From assembly GCF_002531935.1 (NCBI RefSeq), contig NZ_NWSV01000006.1:62001-126000 (forward strand): a stretch of 64,000 bases of DNA, in the 5' to 3' direction. The notes beneath the pieces are model-generated. The model was not told where the DNA came from and did not search any database. It saw nothing but the letters and a program-made list of their open reading frames with translations. This stretch comes from Rhizobium chutanense. GTDB taxonomy: Bacteria; Pseudomonadota; Alphaproteobacteria; Rhizobiales; Rhizobiaceae. Within the stretch, counting starts at the first letter, position 1; every line of letters begins with the position of its first letter. Below are positions 8,042-16,839 of this stretch, in pieces. The position numbers were made by a program, and so were the translations under genes.

Positions 8042-9916
8042 CTAAAATTCTATGTCGTCGCCCGGCAGGATGTCGCCTTCCTCGGATTCGGCGGCATCAG
8101 GCGGTTTGACCTCGCCTTCCTCCTCCGGTTCGGGCGCCCGCACCCGCACGTCGATGATTTTCGCGCCCGGAAAATGCGCCAGGATCGCCGCCACGTCGGG
8201 GTCCTGGCGGGCATCGATGACGTGCTGTTCCCGGGTCCTGGCTTCCGCTTCGACAAGCGTCGGCTGGCCCGCGTCGCGGCTGAGGCTGACGATCCAGTGG
8301 ATGCCGGTCCATTCCTTCAGCTTGACGGCAAGCTCGTTGAGCAGCGTCGTCGGCGCGCCCTCGCTGAGGCTGACGTCAAGCCGGCCGGGCTCGATCCGCA
8401 CGGGGCGCACGAAATTGCGCACCAGTGCCTTCAGCTTGACATCCCGTTTCTCGGTGGCGAGGTTGACGATATCGCTGACCGAATTGACTCGAACGAGGGG
8501 CTTCGGGGCTTCCGCCGGTTTCGCCTCGATCCGCCCGACAGGCATCGTCTCCGGCTGGCTGCTCGGCACGGCGCGCAGCATCGCCACCGGCGCCGAAGGC
8601 TGCGGCTTGCTCGGCGCAATCTCAGGCGCCCGTGCCGCGACACTGCTTTGATAGGGGACTCGCGTGCCGCCGCCGCCATTGCCGGAAGGCGGGGAGGAGG
8701 GCCGCTGGCCGCCATTGTCGCCGGAAAAATCGGCAAGCCGCCGTGCCGCATCCTCGGGCGCCGGCAGATGCGCGGCATGCGCAAGCCGGATCAGCACCAT
8801 TTCGGCAGCACCTGACGTCCGCGACGAGCCTTCCGTTTCCGGAATGCCCTTCAGCAGCATCTGCCAGATGCGCGACAGTGTCGTCACCGCAACGCCCTTG
8901 GCGAATTCCGCCGCCTTGGTGCGCTCGACTTCGCTGAGCGAGGGATCGTTTGCCGCATCCGGCACATATTTCAGCCGGGTCACCAGATGAGTGAAATCGG
9001 CAAGATCGGTCAGCACCACCACCGGATTGGCGCCGGCCTCGTACTGGTTCTGGAATTCGCCGAGGGCGGCGGCGACATCGCCTTTGATCACATGCTGGAA
9101 GAGATCGACGATCCGGGCGCGGTCGGCAAGGCCGAGCATGCCGCGCACGGCTTCCGCCTGCACGGCGCCGGCGCCATGGGCGATCGCCTGGTCGAGCAGC
9201 GACAGGCCGTCGCGGGCCGAGCCTTCGGCGGCGCGCGCGATCATTGCCAGCGCGTCCGGCTCCGCCTCGATGCCTTCCTTGGCGGCGATCGTCGAAAACA
9301 GCCCGACGAGATCCGACGCGCTGATGCGGCGCAGGTCGAAGCGCTGGCAGCGCGACAGCACGGTGATCGGCACCTTGCGGATTTCCGTGGTGGCGAAGAT
9401 GAATTTCACATGCTCCGGCGGCTCTTCCAGCGTCTTCAACAACCCGTTGAAGGCCTGTGTCGACAGCATGTGCACTTCGTCGATGATATAGACCTTGTAG
9501 CGCGCCGAAACCGGACGGTAGCGCACCTGCTCGATGATCTCTCTTATATCGTCGATGCCGGTATGGGAGGCGGCGTCCATTTCGATCACGTCGACATGCC
9601 GGCCTTCCATGATCGCCTGGCAGTGCTCGCCGGGGACGCGCAGGTCGATCGTCGGCTTGTCTATGTCAGCCGTCTTGTAATTCAGCGCCCGCGCCAGAAT
9701 GCGCGCTGTCGTCGTCTTGCCGACGCCGCGCACACCGGTCAGCATATAGGCCTGGGCGATGCGGCCGGTCTCGAAGGCGTTGGTGAGCGTGCGGACCATC
9801 GGCTCCTGGCCGACCATCAGGTCCGTAAAATCCTTGGGGCGGTATTTGCGAGCCAGCACCCGGTATCCGGTGCCCGTCGAGGCGGCATCTTTTGACTGTC
9901 GCTCGGTGTCGCTCAT
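8042..9916 (-). CDS. dnaX: DNA polymerase III subunit gamma/tau
   Basis: DnaX (624 aa) is the clamp-loader ATPase and tau organiser of the replisome. The AAA+ domain has Walker [13 protein letters not shown] (about 60-71), Walker B IIDEVH, sensor 1 [14 protein letters not shown] and SRC motif [11 protein letters not shown]. The zinc module normally placed after Walker A keeps only one Cys (GEHC), so zinc binding is unlikely. Domain III ends near 370, followed by a Pro/Ser/Gly-rich linker and a C-terminal tau region. No A-rich slippery site is visible on the coding strand, so a gamma form would not arise by the E. coli frameshift. Downstream of the SRP RNA gene, upstream of ybaB. Confidence 0.97.
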   Translation of the reverse strand: MSDTERQSKDAASTGTGYRVLARKYRPKDFTDLMVGQEPMVRTLTNAFETGRIAQAYMLTGVRGVGKTTTARILARALNYKTADIDKPTIDLRVPGEHCQAIMEGRHVDVIEMDAASHTGIDDIREIIEQVRYRPVSARYKVYIIDEVHMLSTQAFNGLLKTLEEPPEHVKFIFATTEIRKVPITVLSRCQRFDLRRISASDLVGLFSTIAAKEGIEAEPDALAMIARAAEGSARDGLSLLDQAIAHGAGAVQAEAVRGMLGLADRARIVDLFQHVIKGDVAAALGEFQNQYEAGANPVVVLTDLADFTHLVTRLKYVPDAANDPSLSEVERTKAAEFAKGVAVTTLSRIWQMLLKGIPETEGSSRTSGAAEMVLIRLAHAAHLPAPEDAARRLADFSGDNGGQRPSSPPSGNGGGGTRVPYQSSVAARAPEIAPSKPQPSAPVAMLRAVPSSQPETMPVGRIEAKPAEAPKPLVRVNSVSDIVNLATEKRDVKLKALVRNFVRPVRIEPGRLDVSLSEGAPTTLLNELAVKLKEWTGIHWIVSLSRDAGQPTLVEAEARTREQHVIDARQDPDVAAILAHFPGAKIIDVRVRAPEPEEEGEVKPPDAAESEEGDILPGDDIEF

Positions 9917-9964
9917 CGCCCTGCTTGTCGCCCGGGATCGTCGGGCATTTCGTGGAGAGAAGGT

Positions 9965-10060
9965 GGGAGGCTGGCACGATGACCCGTGCCGGGCTCGTTA
10001 GGGCTGCTTCCTTCCGGACCTGACCCGGTTGGCGAGTGGCTCGTCCACCACCAACCTCCC
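9965..10060 (-). ncRNA. ffs: Signal recognition particle RNA (4.5S type)
   Basis: A 96-nt RNA gene. The minus strand carries the universally conserved SRP core GGTCAGGTCCGGAAGGAAGC near 9997-10024. The ends GGGAGGTTGG and CCAGCCTCCC pair over 10 bp to close the single long hairpin expected of small bacterial SRP RNA. It partners with Ffh to target nascent membrane proteins. It lies 48 nt upstream of dnaX on the same strand. Confidence 0.96.
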
Positions 10061-10148
10061 GAATGCACATATCGGCAATATCGTCATCAAAAGCAAGCCA
10101 ACATGCAAAAAAACTGCTAGTCGTTGGAAAAGACAGGAGGAATGCCCC

Positions 10149-10559
10149 TTGAACGGCTTTACGCTCGACCCTCGGCTGGAAAACGACAGCATCAGCGTCA
10201 TGGTCACCGGTCTCTGTGATCTGAGATTATCGCGGGATGCCCGCTGGCCCTGGCTCATTCTGGTGCCGCGCCGGGCCGATATCACCGAAATCTTCGAACT
10301 GACGCCGCTCGACCAGGTGCTGCTCACCTTCGAGACGGAGGTGGTCGCCAAGACCTTGAAGGAGATCACCGGCGCGACAAAAATCAATGTCGGGGCTCTT
10401 GGCAATATCGTCCGCCAGCTTCATGTTCATGTCATTGCCCGCTTCGAAGGCGATGCCAACTGGCCAGGCCCCGTCTGGGGCTTCGGGCGCGCGGAGCCTT
10501 ACGAAGACGGAAAAAGAGACGAATTCATAGCGAAGCTGCGGGAAGCCCTTTCATCATGA
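10149..10559 (+). CDS. HIT family protein
   Basis: A 136-aa histidine-triad nucleotide hydrolase or transferase. The catalytic motif QLHVHVIAR (HxHxx) is near residue 98. There is no ATG at the conserved N-terminus: AGGAGG at 10135-10140 lies 8 nt before an in-frame TTG at 10149, giving the start (M)NGFTLDPRLEND. An ATG at 10142 is out of frame. The gene overlaps nudC by 4 nt (ATGA), so both are coupled and probably act on small nucleotides. It starts divergently from the SRP RNA gene. Confidence 0.9.
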   Translation: MNGFTLDPRLENDSISVMVTGLCDLRLSRDARWPWLILVPRRADITEIFELTPLDQVLLTFETEVVAKTLKEITGATKINVGALGNIVRQLHVHVIARFEGDANWPGPVWGFGRAEPYEDGKRDEFIAKLREALSS

Positions 10560-11515
10560 GTCATTCGCTTTTCGATTCGGATGTGCCGCATCCCGAACCC
10601 AGCAATCTCACGGCCTTTGCCGCCAACGACCTCAATCGCGATTCCGAGCATCGCGACGAACGCTCCGTCGAAAAGGCGCTGGCCAAGGACGGCACCCATA
10701 TCTTCGCCTTCGCCGGGGATAAGCTGGTGCTGAAGCATGACGGCCAGGTGCTCGATCCGCTCTTTGCCCGTTACGAACTCCAGGAATTGCAGCCGGATTG
10801 GGACGAGACGGTGCTTCTCGGCTACCGCAAATCCGGCGAGCCGCGCCTTGCCGTGCCCGTCGGCATCGGCGTCGACGACCTCACCAGCCAATACAAGCCT
10901 TCCGACGGCCGCACGCTGTTTCGCGAAATGCTGATCGACGAGGTGCTGCTCGGCGAATTCGCCCAGGCCGCAAGCCTCATCCGCTGGAATGGCGACAACC
11001 GCTTCTGCGGCCGCTGCGGCGCGGCGATGGAGATCCATATCGGCGGCTACAAGCGTGTCTGCGCCGCCTGCGAACACATGATCTTCCCCCGTACCGACCC
11101 CGTCGTCATCATGCTGACGATCGATGAGAGTCGCGACCTCTGCCTGCTCGGCCGCAGCCCGCATTTCGCGCCCGGCATGTATTCCTGCCTTGCCGGCTTC
11201 CTCGAGCCCGGCGAGACCATCGAGAATGCCGTGCGCCGGGAAACGCTGGAGGAATCCGGCATCCGCACCGGCCGCATCCGCTATCACGCCTCGCAGCCCT
11301 GGCCGATGCCGCATTCACTGATGATCGGCTGTTACGCCGAGGCCAAATCCACCGAAATCAGCCGCGACGAGACGGAACTCGAGGATTGCCGCTGGTTCAC
11401 CCGCGAGGAAACCATCGAGATGCTGGAACGCCCGAGCGCGACAGGCAAGGCCTCGCCGCCGAAAGGGGCGATCGCCCACCGCCTGATGCGCGACTGGGTG
11501 GAGTGGAAGCGCTAG
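10556..11515 (+). CDS. nudC: NAD(+) diphosphatase NudC
   Basis: NudC (319 aa) hydrolyses NADH and removes NAD caps from RNA. It has a zinc ribbon CGRCG...CAAC (about residues 150-170) and the Nudix box GFLEPGETIENAVRRETLEE (about 218-237). SQPWPMPHSLM downstream matches the NudC-specific SQPWPFPxS motif, distinguishing it from other Nudix enzymes. The start overlaps the HIT gene stop. The WYL regulator gene begins 4 nt after its stop, so the three may be one transcript. Confidence 0.97.
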   Translation: MSHSLFDSDVPHPEPSNLTAFAANDLNRDSEHRDERSVEKALAKDGTHIFAFAGDKLVLKHDGQVLDPLFARYELQELQPDWDETVLLGYRKSGEPRLAVPVGIGVDDLTSQYKPSDGRTLFREMLIDEVLLGEFAQAASLIRWNGDNRFCGRCGAAMEIHIGGYKRVCAACEHMIFPRTDPVVIMLTIDESRDLCLLGRSPHFAPGMYSCLAGFLEPGETIENAVRRETLEESGIRTGRIRYHASQPWPMPHSLMIGCYAEAKSTEISRDETELEDCRWFTREETIEMLERPSATGKASPPKGAIAHRLMRDWVEWKR

Positions 11516-11519
11516 CGCC

Positions 11520-12215
11520 ATGCCGGTCGCCCGCTCGGAACGGCTGCTGACGCTGCTCCAGACGCTTCGGCGTTACCGGCGGCCGGTGACCGGCACGGTT
11601 CTCGCCCAGGAGACCGGCGTCAGCCTGCGCACGCTCTATCGCGATATTGCCAGCCTCCAGGCCCAGGGTGCGATGATCGAAGGCGAAGCCGGCATCGGCT
11701 ACGTGCTGAAGCCGGGCTTCATGCTGCCGCCGATGATGTTTTCCGAAGAGGAGCTGGAGGCGCTGGTGCTCGGCTCGCGCTGGGTCGCCCGCGCCGCAGA
11801 ACCGCGCCTTGCCGGCGCCGGCGCCGATGCGCTTGCCAAGATTGCCGCCGTGCTGCCGGCGGATATGCGGGAGACGATCGATTCGGCGACACTCTTCGTT
11901 GGCCGCAAGCGCCAGGACGAGGACAAGGCCGACGTTTCGGCCATCCGCAAGGCGATCCGACTGGAGCGTATCCTGGAACTGCATTATGGCGACGAGCAGG
12001 GCCGGATCTCGCGCCGCCGCGTCTGGCCTTTCGCGCTCGGTTATTTCGAGCATGTGCGCATCATCATGGCCTGGTGCGAATTGCGCCAGGATTTCCGCCA
12101 TTTCCGCACCGATCGCATCATCGATATGGCGGTCCATGAGATGCGCTATCCGCGCCGCCGCACCGCGCTCCTCAAGGAATGGCGCGAGACCCAAGACGTA
12201 CCGCTGGAGACCTGA
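11520..12215 (+). CDS. YafY-type transcriptional regulator, HTH + WYL domain
   Basis: A 231-aa regulator. The N-terminal winged helix (1-65) is of HTH_11 type: RSERLLTLLQTLRRYRRPVT and VSLRTLYRDIASLQAQG. The C-terminal WYL-like domain (about 140-205) contains RRVWPFALGYFEHVRIIMAW and FRHFRTDRI, which would sense an unknown ligand, often a nucleic acid or small molecule. It follows nudC by 4 nt. Directly downstream are two small genes, each preceded by the same palindrome (12218-12241 and 12610-12633), the natural candidates for its operators. Ligand and effect (repressor or activator) cannot be told from sequence. Confidence 0.9.
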   Translation: MPVARSERLLTLLQTLRRYRRPVTGTVLAQETGVSLRTLYRDIASLQAQGAMIEGEAGIGYVLKPGFMLPPMMFSEEELEALVLGSRWVARAAEPRLAGAGADALAKIAAVLPADMRETIDSATLFVGRKRQDEDKADVSAIRKAIRLERILELHYGDEQGRISRRRVWPFALGYFEHVRIIMAWCELRQDFRHFRTDRIIDMAVHEMRYPRRRTALLKEWRETQDVPLET

Positions 12216-12217
12216 AC

Positions 12218-12241
12218 GCTGCTGCCATAAACTGTCAGCAG
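12218..12241. promoter_or_regulatory. Palindrome A, candidate operator
   Basis: An imperfect inverted repeat with outer arms CTGCTG and CAGCAG and inner bases CCA/TGT. It matches the site at 12610-12633 at 22 of 24 positions and ends 42 nt before the ATG of the 86-aa gene. Likely bound by the adjacent WYL regulator (inference). Confidence 0.6.
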
Positions 12242-12283
12242 GTAGCGTTATTATCAGTCTCAATTCACCAAGGAGCACTGATC

Positions 12284-12544
12284 ATGGTAACGCCTCCAGT
12301 CATTCAACGGGCCGGCGATCGCTTCGCCTCCGATAGTTTTGCCGATATTATTTCGGCTGAAACCTTTGCCGACGTTCGGCAGTCGGCGCACTTCGGCCTG
12401 TTGCGCCTGGCCATGGACCTGTTCCGTATACCCAGGGGAAACCGCTCCAACCTCGACCTTGAGGCGATGCCGGATTCCCGCAAGCGCGATCTCGGCTTCA
12501 TCGATGGACGCGACCCGCGCCGCGGGGGCCGTTTCTCGCTCTAA
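12284..12544 (+). CDS. Small protein with DUF1127-like C-terminus
   Basis: An 86-aa protein of unknown role. AGGAG precedes the ATG by 8 nt. The C-terminal half (MPDSRKRDLGFIDGRDPR) resembles the LxDRxLRDIGLxR pattern of DUF1127/YjiS small proteins, which are often stress-responsive and in a few cases bind RNA; the match is weak. No signal peptide or membrane segment. It lies between two copies of the 24-bp palindrome and so is probably coregulated with the downstream VOC gene under the WYL regulator. Confidence 0.7.
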   Translation: MVTPPVIQRAGDRFASDSFADIISAETFADVRQSAHFGLLRLAMDLFRIPRGNRSNLDLEAMPDSRKRDLGFIDGRDPRRGGRFSL

Positions 12545-12609
12545 TCCGTCTTATCATCGACATTCCGCCCGACGAGACCGGGGCGTTGCGATGGCAACGC
12601 CCTTGGCAT

Positions 12610-12633
12610 GCTGCTGCCAGAAATTGTCAGCAG
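12610..12633. promoter_or_regulatory. Palindrome B, candidate operator
   Basis: Second copy of the CTGCTG...CAGCAG palindrome, differing from copy A only at two central positions. It ends 43 nt before the ATG of the VOC gene, nearly the same spacing as copy A, and contains a possible -35 element TTGTCA. Confidence 0.6.
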
Positions 12634-12676
12634 CTGATCCTCAGCGACCGCATTTCACAGCAAAGGGAGAACCGAA

Positions 12677-13045
12677 ATGACCAGCCCCAACCTGATTATC
12701 CTCTACGTCAAGGACCCGGGCGAAAGCGCCAGCTTTTACCGGAGCCTGCTGAACCGCGAACCGGCGGTGGAAGCGCCGAATTTCGTCGCCTTTCCGCTGG
12801 AAGGCGGCTTCACGCTCGGCCTCTGGCGGCGCAGCAAGGTCGAACCGCAGCCCTCCGCCATCGGCAACCGCGGCGAAGTGGCCTTCATGGTGGCGGGCGA
12901 AAACGCCGTCGCCAGGCAATATGAGGATTGGCGCCAGCGCGGCCTGCCGATCGCCCAGGAATTGACCGAACTCGATTTCGGCCCGACCTTCGTCGTGCTC
13001 GATCCCGATGGTCATCGCCTTCGCGTCTGTGAGCCGGACAAATAA
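12677..13045 (+). CDS. VOC family protein (glyoxalase/bleomycin-resistance fold)
   Basis: A 122-aa cytosolic protein with the two beta-alpha-beta-beta-beta halves of the VOC fold. It begins NLIILYVKDPGESASFYRSL and ends FVVLDPDGHRLRVCEP, the classic metal-site strand with the distal acid replaced by the CEP context. Relatives include phenazine-binding resistance proteins and small-molecule scavengers; the substrate is unknown. AGGGAGA precedes the ATG. It is controlled from the region of palindrome B and probably belongs to the WYL regulon. Confidence 0.88.
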   Translation: MTSPNLIILYVKDPGESASFYRSLLNREPAVEAPNFVAFPLEGGFTLGLWRRSKVEPQPSAIGNRGEVAFMVAGENAVARQYEDWRQRGLPIAQELTELDFGPTFVVLDPDGHRLRVCEPDK

Positions 13046-13057
13046 CTGCCGAATGAC

Positions 13058-13080
13058 GCGGCCTGCCTAAAGCAGGCCGC
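13058..13080. terminator. Hairpin between convergent genes
   Basis: GCGGCCTGC and GCAGGCCGC form a perfect 9-bp stem with loop CTAAA. The pheA stop codon lies in the loop, and the VOC gene ends 13 nt away on the other side. There is no T-run, so it may protect 3' ends or act as a weak bidirectional terminator. Confidence 0.5.
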
Positions 13081-13921
13081 GCATCACATGTCCCTTGTAG
13101 ACGCCGAGGATGCGGACTTTCTCGGAGAAGAACCGCAGCTCCTCCAAAGCCCGGCGGACGTTCGGATCGTTCGGATGGCCTTCGATATCGGCGTAGAACT
13201 GCGTCGCCACGAATTTTCCGCCGAGCTGATAGCTTTCCAGCTTCGTCATGTTGATGTTGTTGGTGGCGAATCCGCCGAGCGCCTTGTAGAGCGCGGCCGG
13301 AATGTTGCGGACGTTGAAGACGAAGGTGGTGACGACCTTTTCCTCGGCCGAATTGCGTTGCGCCCATTCCTCGTCGCGGGACAGGATCACGAAACGGGTG
13401 ACGTTGTTTTCCGTATCCTCGACATTCTCGGCGACGATCTCCAGTCCATAGAGATCGGCCGCAAGGCGCGGGGCAAGCGCCGCCATCGACCGGTCGCCGG
13501 TTTCCTTCACCAGCTTTGCCGCCCCCGCCGTATCACCGGCGATGACAGGCTTCCAGCCGTGAGAGCGCACGATCTTGCGGCACTGGCCGAGTGCGTGGAT
13601 ATGGCTGTGCACCGTGCGGATCTCGTCCTTGGTCACTCCCGGCAGAACCATCAGCTGGAAGCGGATCGGCATGAAATACTCGCCGATGATGTGGAGGCGC
13701 GATTCCGGCAGCAGATGGTGGATATCGGCGACGCGGCCGGCGATCGTGTTCTCGATCGGGATCATCCCGATATCGGCGTCGCCGTTGTCGACCGCCGTGA
13801 ACGCATCCTCGAAGGTCTGGCAGGGCAGCGGCTCCATGGTCGGAAACATGTCGCGGCAGGCCATGTCGGAATTGGCGCCGAATTCGCCCTGGAAGGCGAT
13901 CCTGTTGGTCTTGATGTTCAT
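13067..13921 (-). CDS. pheA: Prephenate dehydratase
   Basis: A 284-aa monofunctional dehydratase converting prephenate to phenylpyruvate in Phe synthesis. The PDT domain (1-185) starts RIAFQGEFGANSDMA and contains IPIENTIAGRV, HSHIHALGQC and the catalytic NNVTRFVIL (TRF). An ACT domain follows (about 200-275). In this domain the usual Phe-binding ESRP is ESYQ and the GALxxxL helix is ALYKALGG, so feedback inhibition by Phe may be altered; related alphaproteobacteria may share this. It starts 10 nt after kdsB on the same strand. No strong ribosome site is seen. Confidence 0.95.
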   Translation of the reverse strand: MNIKTNRIAFQGEFGANSDMACRDMFPTMEPLPCQTFEDAFTAVDNGDADIGMIPIENTIAGRVADIHHLLPESRLHIIGEYFMPIRFQLMVLPGVTKDEIRTVHSHIHALGQCRKIVRSHGWKPVIAGDTAGAAKLVKETGDRSMAALAPRLAADLYGLEIVAENVEDTENNVTRFVILSRDEEWAQRNSAEEKVVTTFVFNVRNIPAALYKALGGFATNNINMTKLESYQLGGKFVATQFYADIEGHPNDPNVRRALEELRFFSEKVRILGVYKGHVMRGLL

Positions 13922-13931
13922 GATGGTTCCG

Positions 13932-14687
13932 TCAGTTCGACTTTGCGGAGAGGATGCGCCGCGCTTTTTCGAGATCGGCCGGAGTATCGACACCGAGCGG
14001 AACCGTGTCAACGATCTCGGCGTCGATGCGCATGCCGGCCTCCAGTGCCCGCAATTGCTCCAGCGATTCGCGCCTTTCGAGCGTCGAGGGACCGAGCGAG
14101 ACGAAGCGTTCGAGTGCGGCGCGCCGATAGGCATAGAGGCCGATATGATGGTAGAGCGGCCCTTTGCCGTAAGGCGCCGTGGCGCGGGTGAAGTAGAGGC
14201 TGCGCAGGCGGGTGGCGGAAATCGGCGATCCGATGACCTTGACGATGTGTGGCGCGGTCTTGTCCTCTTCATTGTCGATTTCGATGGTCAGCGTGCCGAT
14301 ATCGACCGCTTCGTCCTCGAGGGGGCGCAAAGCCGCCCGCACCGTTTCCGGCTCGATCGTCGGCAAATCGCCCTGGACGTTGACGATGAATTTCGCCTTC
14401 CCCTCCGGATCGACCTTGGTCAGCGCTTCGAAGATACGGTCTGAGCCCGATTGATGATCCCTGCTGGTCATGACGACCTCGAAGCCGGCGGCAGAAACGG
14501 TATCGAACACCTGCTGATCGTCGACGGCAACGACCACGCGGCCGATCGCTGCTTCCTTGGCGCGCAGCGCTACCTGCACAATCATCGGCAGGCCGCAAAT
14601 GTCGGCGAGCGGCTTGCCCGGAAGCCGCGTGGAGGCCATGCGCGCCGGGATCAACACGAGCACGCCGTCTAAATTTGAATCACTCAT
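13932..14687 (-). CDS. kdsB: 3-deoxy-manno-octulosonate cytidylyltransferase
   Basis: KdsB (251 aa) activates Kdo as CMP-Kdo for lipopolysaccharide core synthesis in the cytoplasm. Signature residues: [15 protein letters not shown] at the nucleotide-binding N-terminus, [22 protein letters not shown] with the metal-binding Asp, and [10 protein letters not shown] in the Kdo-binding half. Length is normal. It is followed at 10 nt by pheA, probably in one transcript, and is divergent from the cytochrome c gene. Confidence 0.96.
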   Translation of the reverse strand: MSDSNLDGVLVLIPARMASTRLPGKPLADICGLPMIVQVALRAKEAAIGRVVVAVDDQQVFDTVSAAGFEVVMTSRDHQSGSDRIFEALTKVDPEGKAKFIVNVQGDLPTIEPETVRAALRPLEDEAVDIGTLTIEIDNEEDKTAPHIVKVIGSPISATRLRSLYFTRATAPYGKGPLYHHIGLYAYRRAALERFVSLGPSTLERRESLEQLRALEAGMRIDAEIVDTVPLGVDTPADLEKARRILSAKSN

Positions 14688-14841
14688 TGTTCGGGCCTTC
14701 TATTCCGGGCTGAAAAGTGTCAAAAAGTCTCACGCACAAGACCATTTAGACAGTTGCAACGATCAACCAAAAGACATAGGTTCCGCGCGATTTCAAGATG
14801 GTCCGGTTTATGGTCTGCCGGCTGCAAGGGGAGCATTGCAG

Positions 14842-15408
14842 ATGAATTCATACGTCAATACGGCCGTGGGGGCGCTGCTCGGAACGATTTTCGTTCTGAT
14901 GTCGGTCTCTATCGCGTCCGAGGGGATCTTCCATTCCGAAGCGCCGGAGAAGGAAGGTTTTGCGATCGTTGCCGAAGAGGCCTCCGCCGCTGGCGGTGAA
15001 GCTGCGCCTGCCGCTGCTGCCGTTCCGATCGCGCAATTGCTCGCTTCTGCCGATGCCAAGGCCGGTGAAACGGTCTTCAAGAAGTGTCAGGCCTGTCATG
15101 ACGGCACCAAAGGGGGACCGAACAAGGTCGGTCCCAACCTCTTTGGTGTCGTAGATCGCCCGATCGCCTCGCATGAAGGCTTCGCCTATTCCGCCGCCAT
15201 GAAGGATTTCTCCAAGGGCAGCAGCGAGAAGTGGACTTTCGAATTCCTCAACAAATTCCTGATGGCGCCGAAGAAGGACGTTCCCGGCACCGCCATGGGC
15301 TTTGCCGGTCTCCCGAAGGATCAGGACCGCGCCAACGTCATCCTCTATCTGCACACGTTGGCCGATTCGCCGGTACCACTGCCGGATCCGAAGACGGCGA
15401 CGCAGTAA
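14842..15408 (+). CDS. cycM: Membrane-anchored class I cytochrome c (CycM type)
   Basis: A 188-aa cytochrome with an uncleaved N-terminal anchor ([20 protein letters not shown]), an Ala/Glu-rich linker (about 30-65) and a single heme domain with CQACH near residue 82. The likely axial Met is in [10 protein letters not shown]. CycM-type cytochromes carry electrons from the bc1 complex to aa3 oxidase in rhizobia. AAGGGGAG lies about 9 nt before the ATG at 14842. It is a single-gene unit ended by the terminator at 15436-15460. Confidence 0.93.
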   Translation: MNSYVNTAVGALLGTIFVLMSVSIASEGIFHSEAPEKEGFAIVAEEASAAGGEAAPAAAAVPIAQLLASADAKAGETVFKKCQACHDGTKGGPNKVGPNLFGVVDRPIASHEGFAYSAAMKDFSKGSSEKWTFEFLNKFLMAPKKDVPGTAMGFAGLPKDQDRANVILYLHTLADSPVPLPDPKTATQ

Positions 15409-15435
15409 CGCTGCACCATCTTCCGATGACACTCG

Positions 15436-15460
15436 AGCCCGGCCACAAGCCGGGCTTTTT
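15436..15460 (+). terminator. Rho-independent terminator of cycM
   Basis: AGCCCGGC and GCCGGGCT form an 8-bp stem with loop CACAA followed by TTTTT. It lies 28 nt after the cycM stop and just before the convergent AEC carrier gene end. Confidence 0.9.
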
Positions 15461-15475
15461 CATATGCGGTGAATT

Positions 15476-16423
15476 TCACGCGCCGAGGAAATAGGCCCAG
15501 AGCGAGACCGTGATGGCGCCGAGCGCCGTCGTCACGGTGATCGTCGAGGCGGCGAGGCTGTGGCCGACGCCGAAGCGATTGGCGATCAGCCAGGCGTTGA
15601 CCCCTGTCGGTACAGAAGAGGTCAGCACGATCGCTGCCGTCCATTGGGGGCTGAGGCCGAGCAGGCGGCTCGCGGTCCAGACGCAGCCCGGCAGCAGCAG
15701 CAGCTTGCAGGCCGAGGTGACGCTGGCGATGCCGAGATTGCCGGAGACGCCGTATTTCTCCAGCGCCATGCCGAGCGAGATCAGCGCCGCCGGACCGGCA
15801 ATGCCGGCGATCTGCCCGACGACCGATGCCATCGCCGTCGGCATGGTGAGACCGGAAAGATGCACGGCCATGCCGGCTGCAAGCCCGATCACCAGCGGAT
15901 TGCGGATGAGATTGATGGCAATCTGGCGAAGGACGAACACCATGCTGCGGTCGCTTTTGCCGGCGATCTTCCGCTCCGCATGCTCCATCAACACCGTGCC
16001 GGCGACCATCATCACGGGCAGATGCACGGCGAGCAGGATCGACAATGCCACCAGCCCCTCGTCGCCGACGGTCCGCTGGACGAGCGGCAGTCCGATGAAA
16101 ACATTGTTGGCGAAGGCCGAGGAAACGCCGGCCAGCACGCCGATCCGCTCGTCGCGGCCGAAAAAGCGGGTGGCGGCGACATGGCCGGCCGCCCAGGTGA
16201 TGGCAACGCCGGAGAAATAGACGATCCACAGCCGGAAAGGCGAGGCGCCGTGAAAATCCGCCTCGGCGATGGTGCGGAAAAGTAAGAGCGGCACGGCGAT
16301 CTTGAAGACGAATTCGCTGAGCGCATCGCCGACATTCGACGCCATCAAGCCGCTGCGGACGATCACCCAGCCGATGAGGATCAGGATGAAAATGGGAAGG
16401 ACATCGAGAATGATGGCTGACAT
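15476..16423 (-). CDS. AEC family transporter (auxin efflux carrier type)
   Basis: A 315-aa membrane protein with about ten hydrophobic helices in two inverted five-helix halves. The motif SSAFANNVFIGLPL in helix 4 and the matching SSVPTGVNAWLIANRFG near the end are the broken-helix regions of the family. Bacterial members export or exchange malate and other organic acids; the substrate here is unknown. The ATG at 16423 lacks a purine-rich ribosome site (upstream is C-rich), so the start is less certain than the frame. No operon partner. Confidence 0.88.
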   Translation of the reverse strand: MSAIILDVLPIFILILIGWVIVRSGLMASNVGDALSEFVFKIAVPLLLFRTIAEADFHGASPFRLWIVYFSGVAITWAAGHVAATRFFGRDERIGVLAGVSSAFANNVFIGLPLVQRTVGDEGLVALSILLAVHLPVMMVAGTVLMEHAERKIAGKSDRSMVFVLRQIAINLIRNPLVIGLAAGMAVHLSGLTMPTAMASVVGQIAGIAGPAALISLGMALEKYGVSGNLGIASVTSACKLLLLPGCVWTASRLLGLSPQWTAAIVLTSSVPTGVNAWLIANRFGVGHSLAASTITVTTALGAITVSLWAYFLGA

Positions 16424-16531
16424 TGGGGGGCTGCTTTGCGCGGGGGGGAGTATCTGACCTCTAGCAGCAAACCGTCTGGATTGAAAAGGCAATCGCCGCC
16501 GATCGGGCAGCGGCGGCATCCGCAAAGCAAA

Positions 16532-16554
16532 AAAAGCGGGCATGGCCCGCTTTT
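16532..16554. terminator. Strong orphan terminator between divergent genes
   Basis: AAAAGCGGGC and GCCCGCTTTT form a 10-bp stem with a 3-nt loop; on the minus strand the T-run is seven bases. It lies between the divergent AEC and PfkB genes, so no annotated gene ends here. On the minus strand it could end a short RNA begun near 16.6-16.7 kb or attenuate the AEC transcript. The rest of 16424-16839 shows no gene. Confidence 0.7.
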
Positions 16555-16839
16555 CCGCTCCGGCGCTGCCGGAAGGATCGCGAAGCTGCCAGTTCATCCG
16601 TGGTCAGCATCGCGCCGGTAAGATCGAAGGGATCATCCCTCGTGCGCCCGGCTGCAATTGAAAGCTGCTCATGCCGGTCTTCCTGCGAGTATATCTAGAT
16701 TTTGAAGATGACGGAGACATGACGAATAAGCGGCACTTTTGCGAAGAAATAGGCGGCGATGCGCCATTTATCCTTCCAAACCGCGGAAATATCGCTAAGA
16801 CCGAACCCCGGCTATCACTAATCCGGGACTCCCCATTTC

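Noticed and set aside
13067-14272. Longer pheA start overlapping kdsB
   Set aside because: The extension is out of frame with kdsB and Arg/Ser-rich; prephenate dehydratase begins at 13921.
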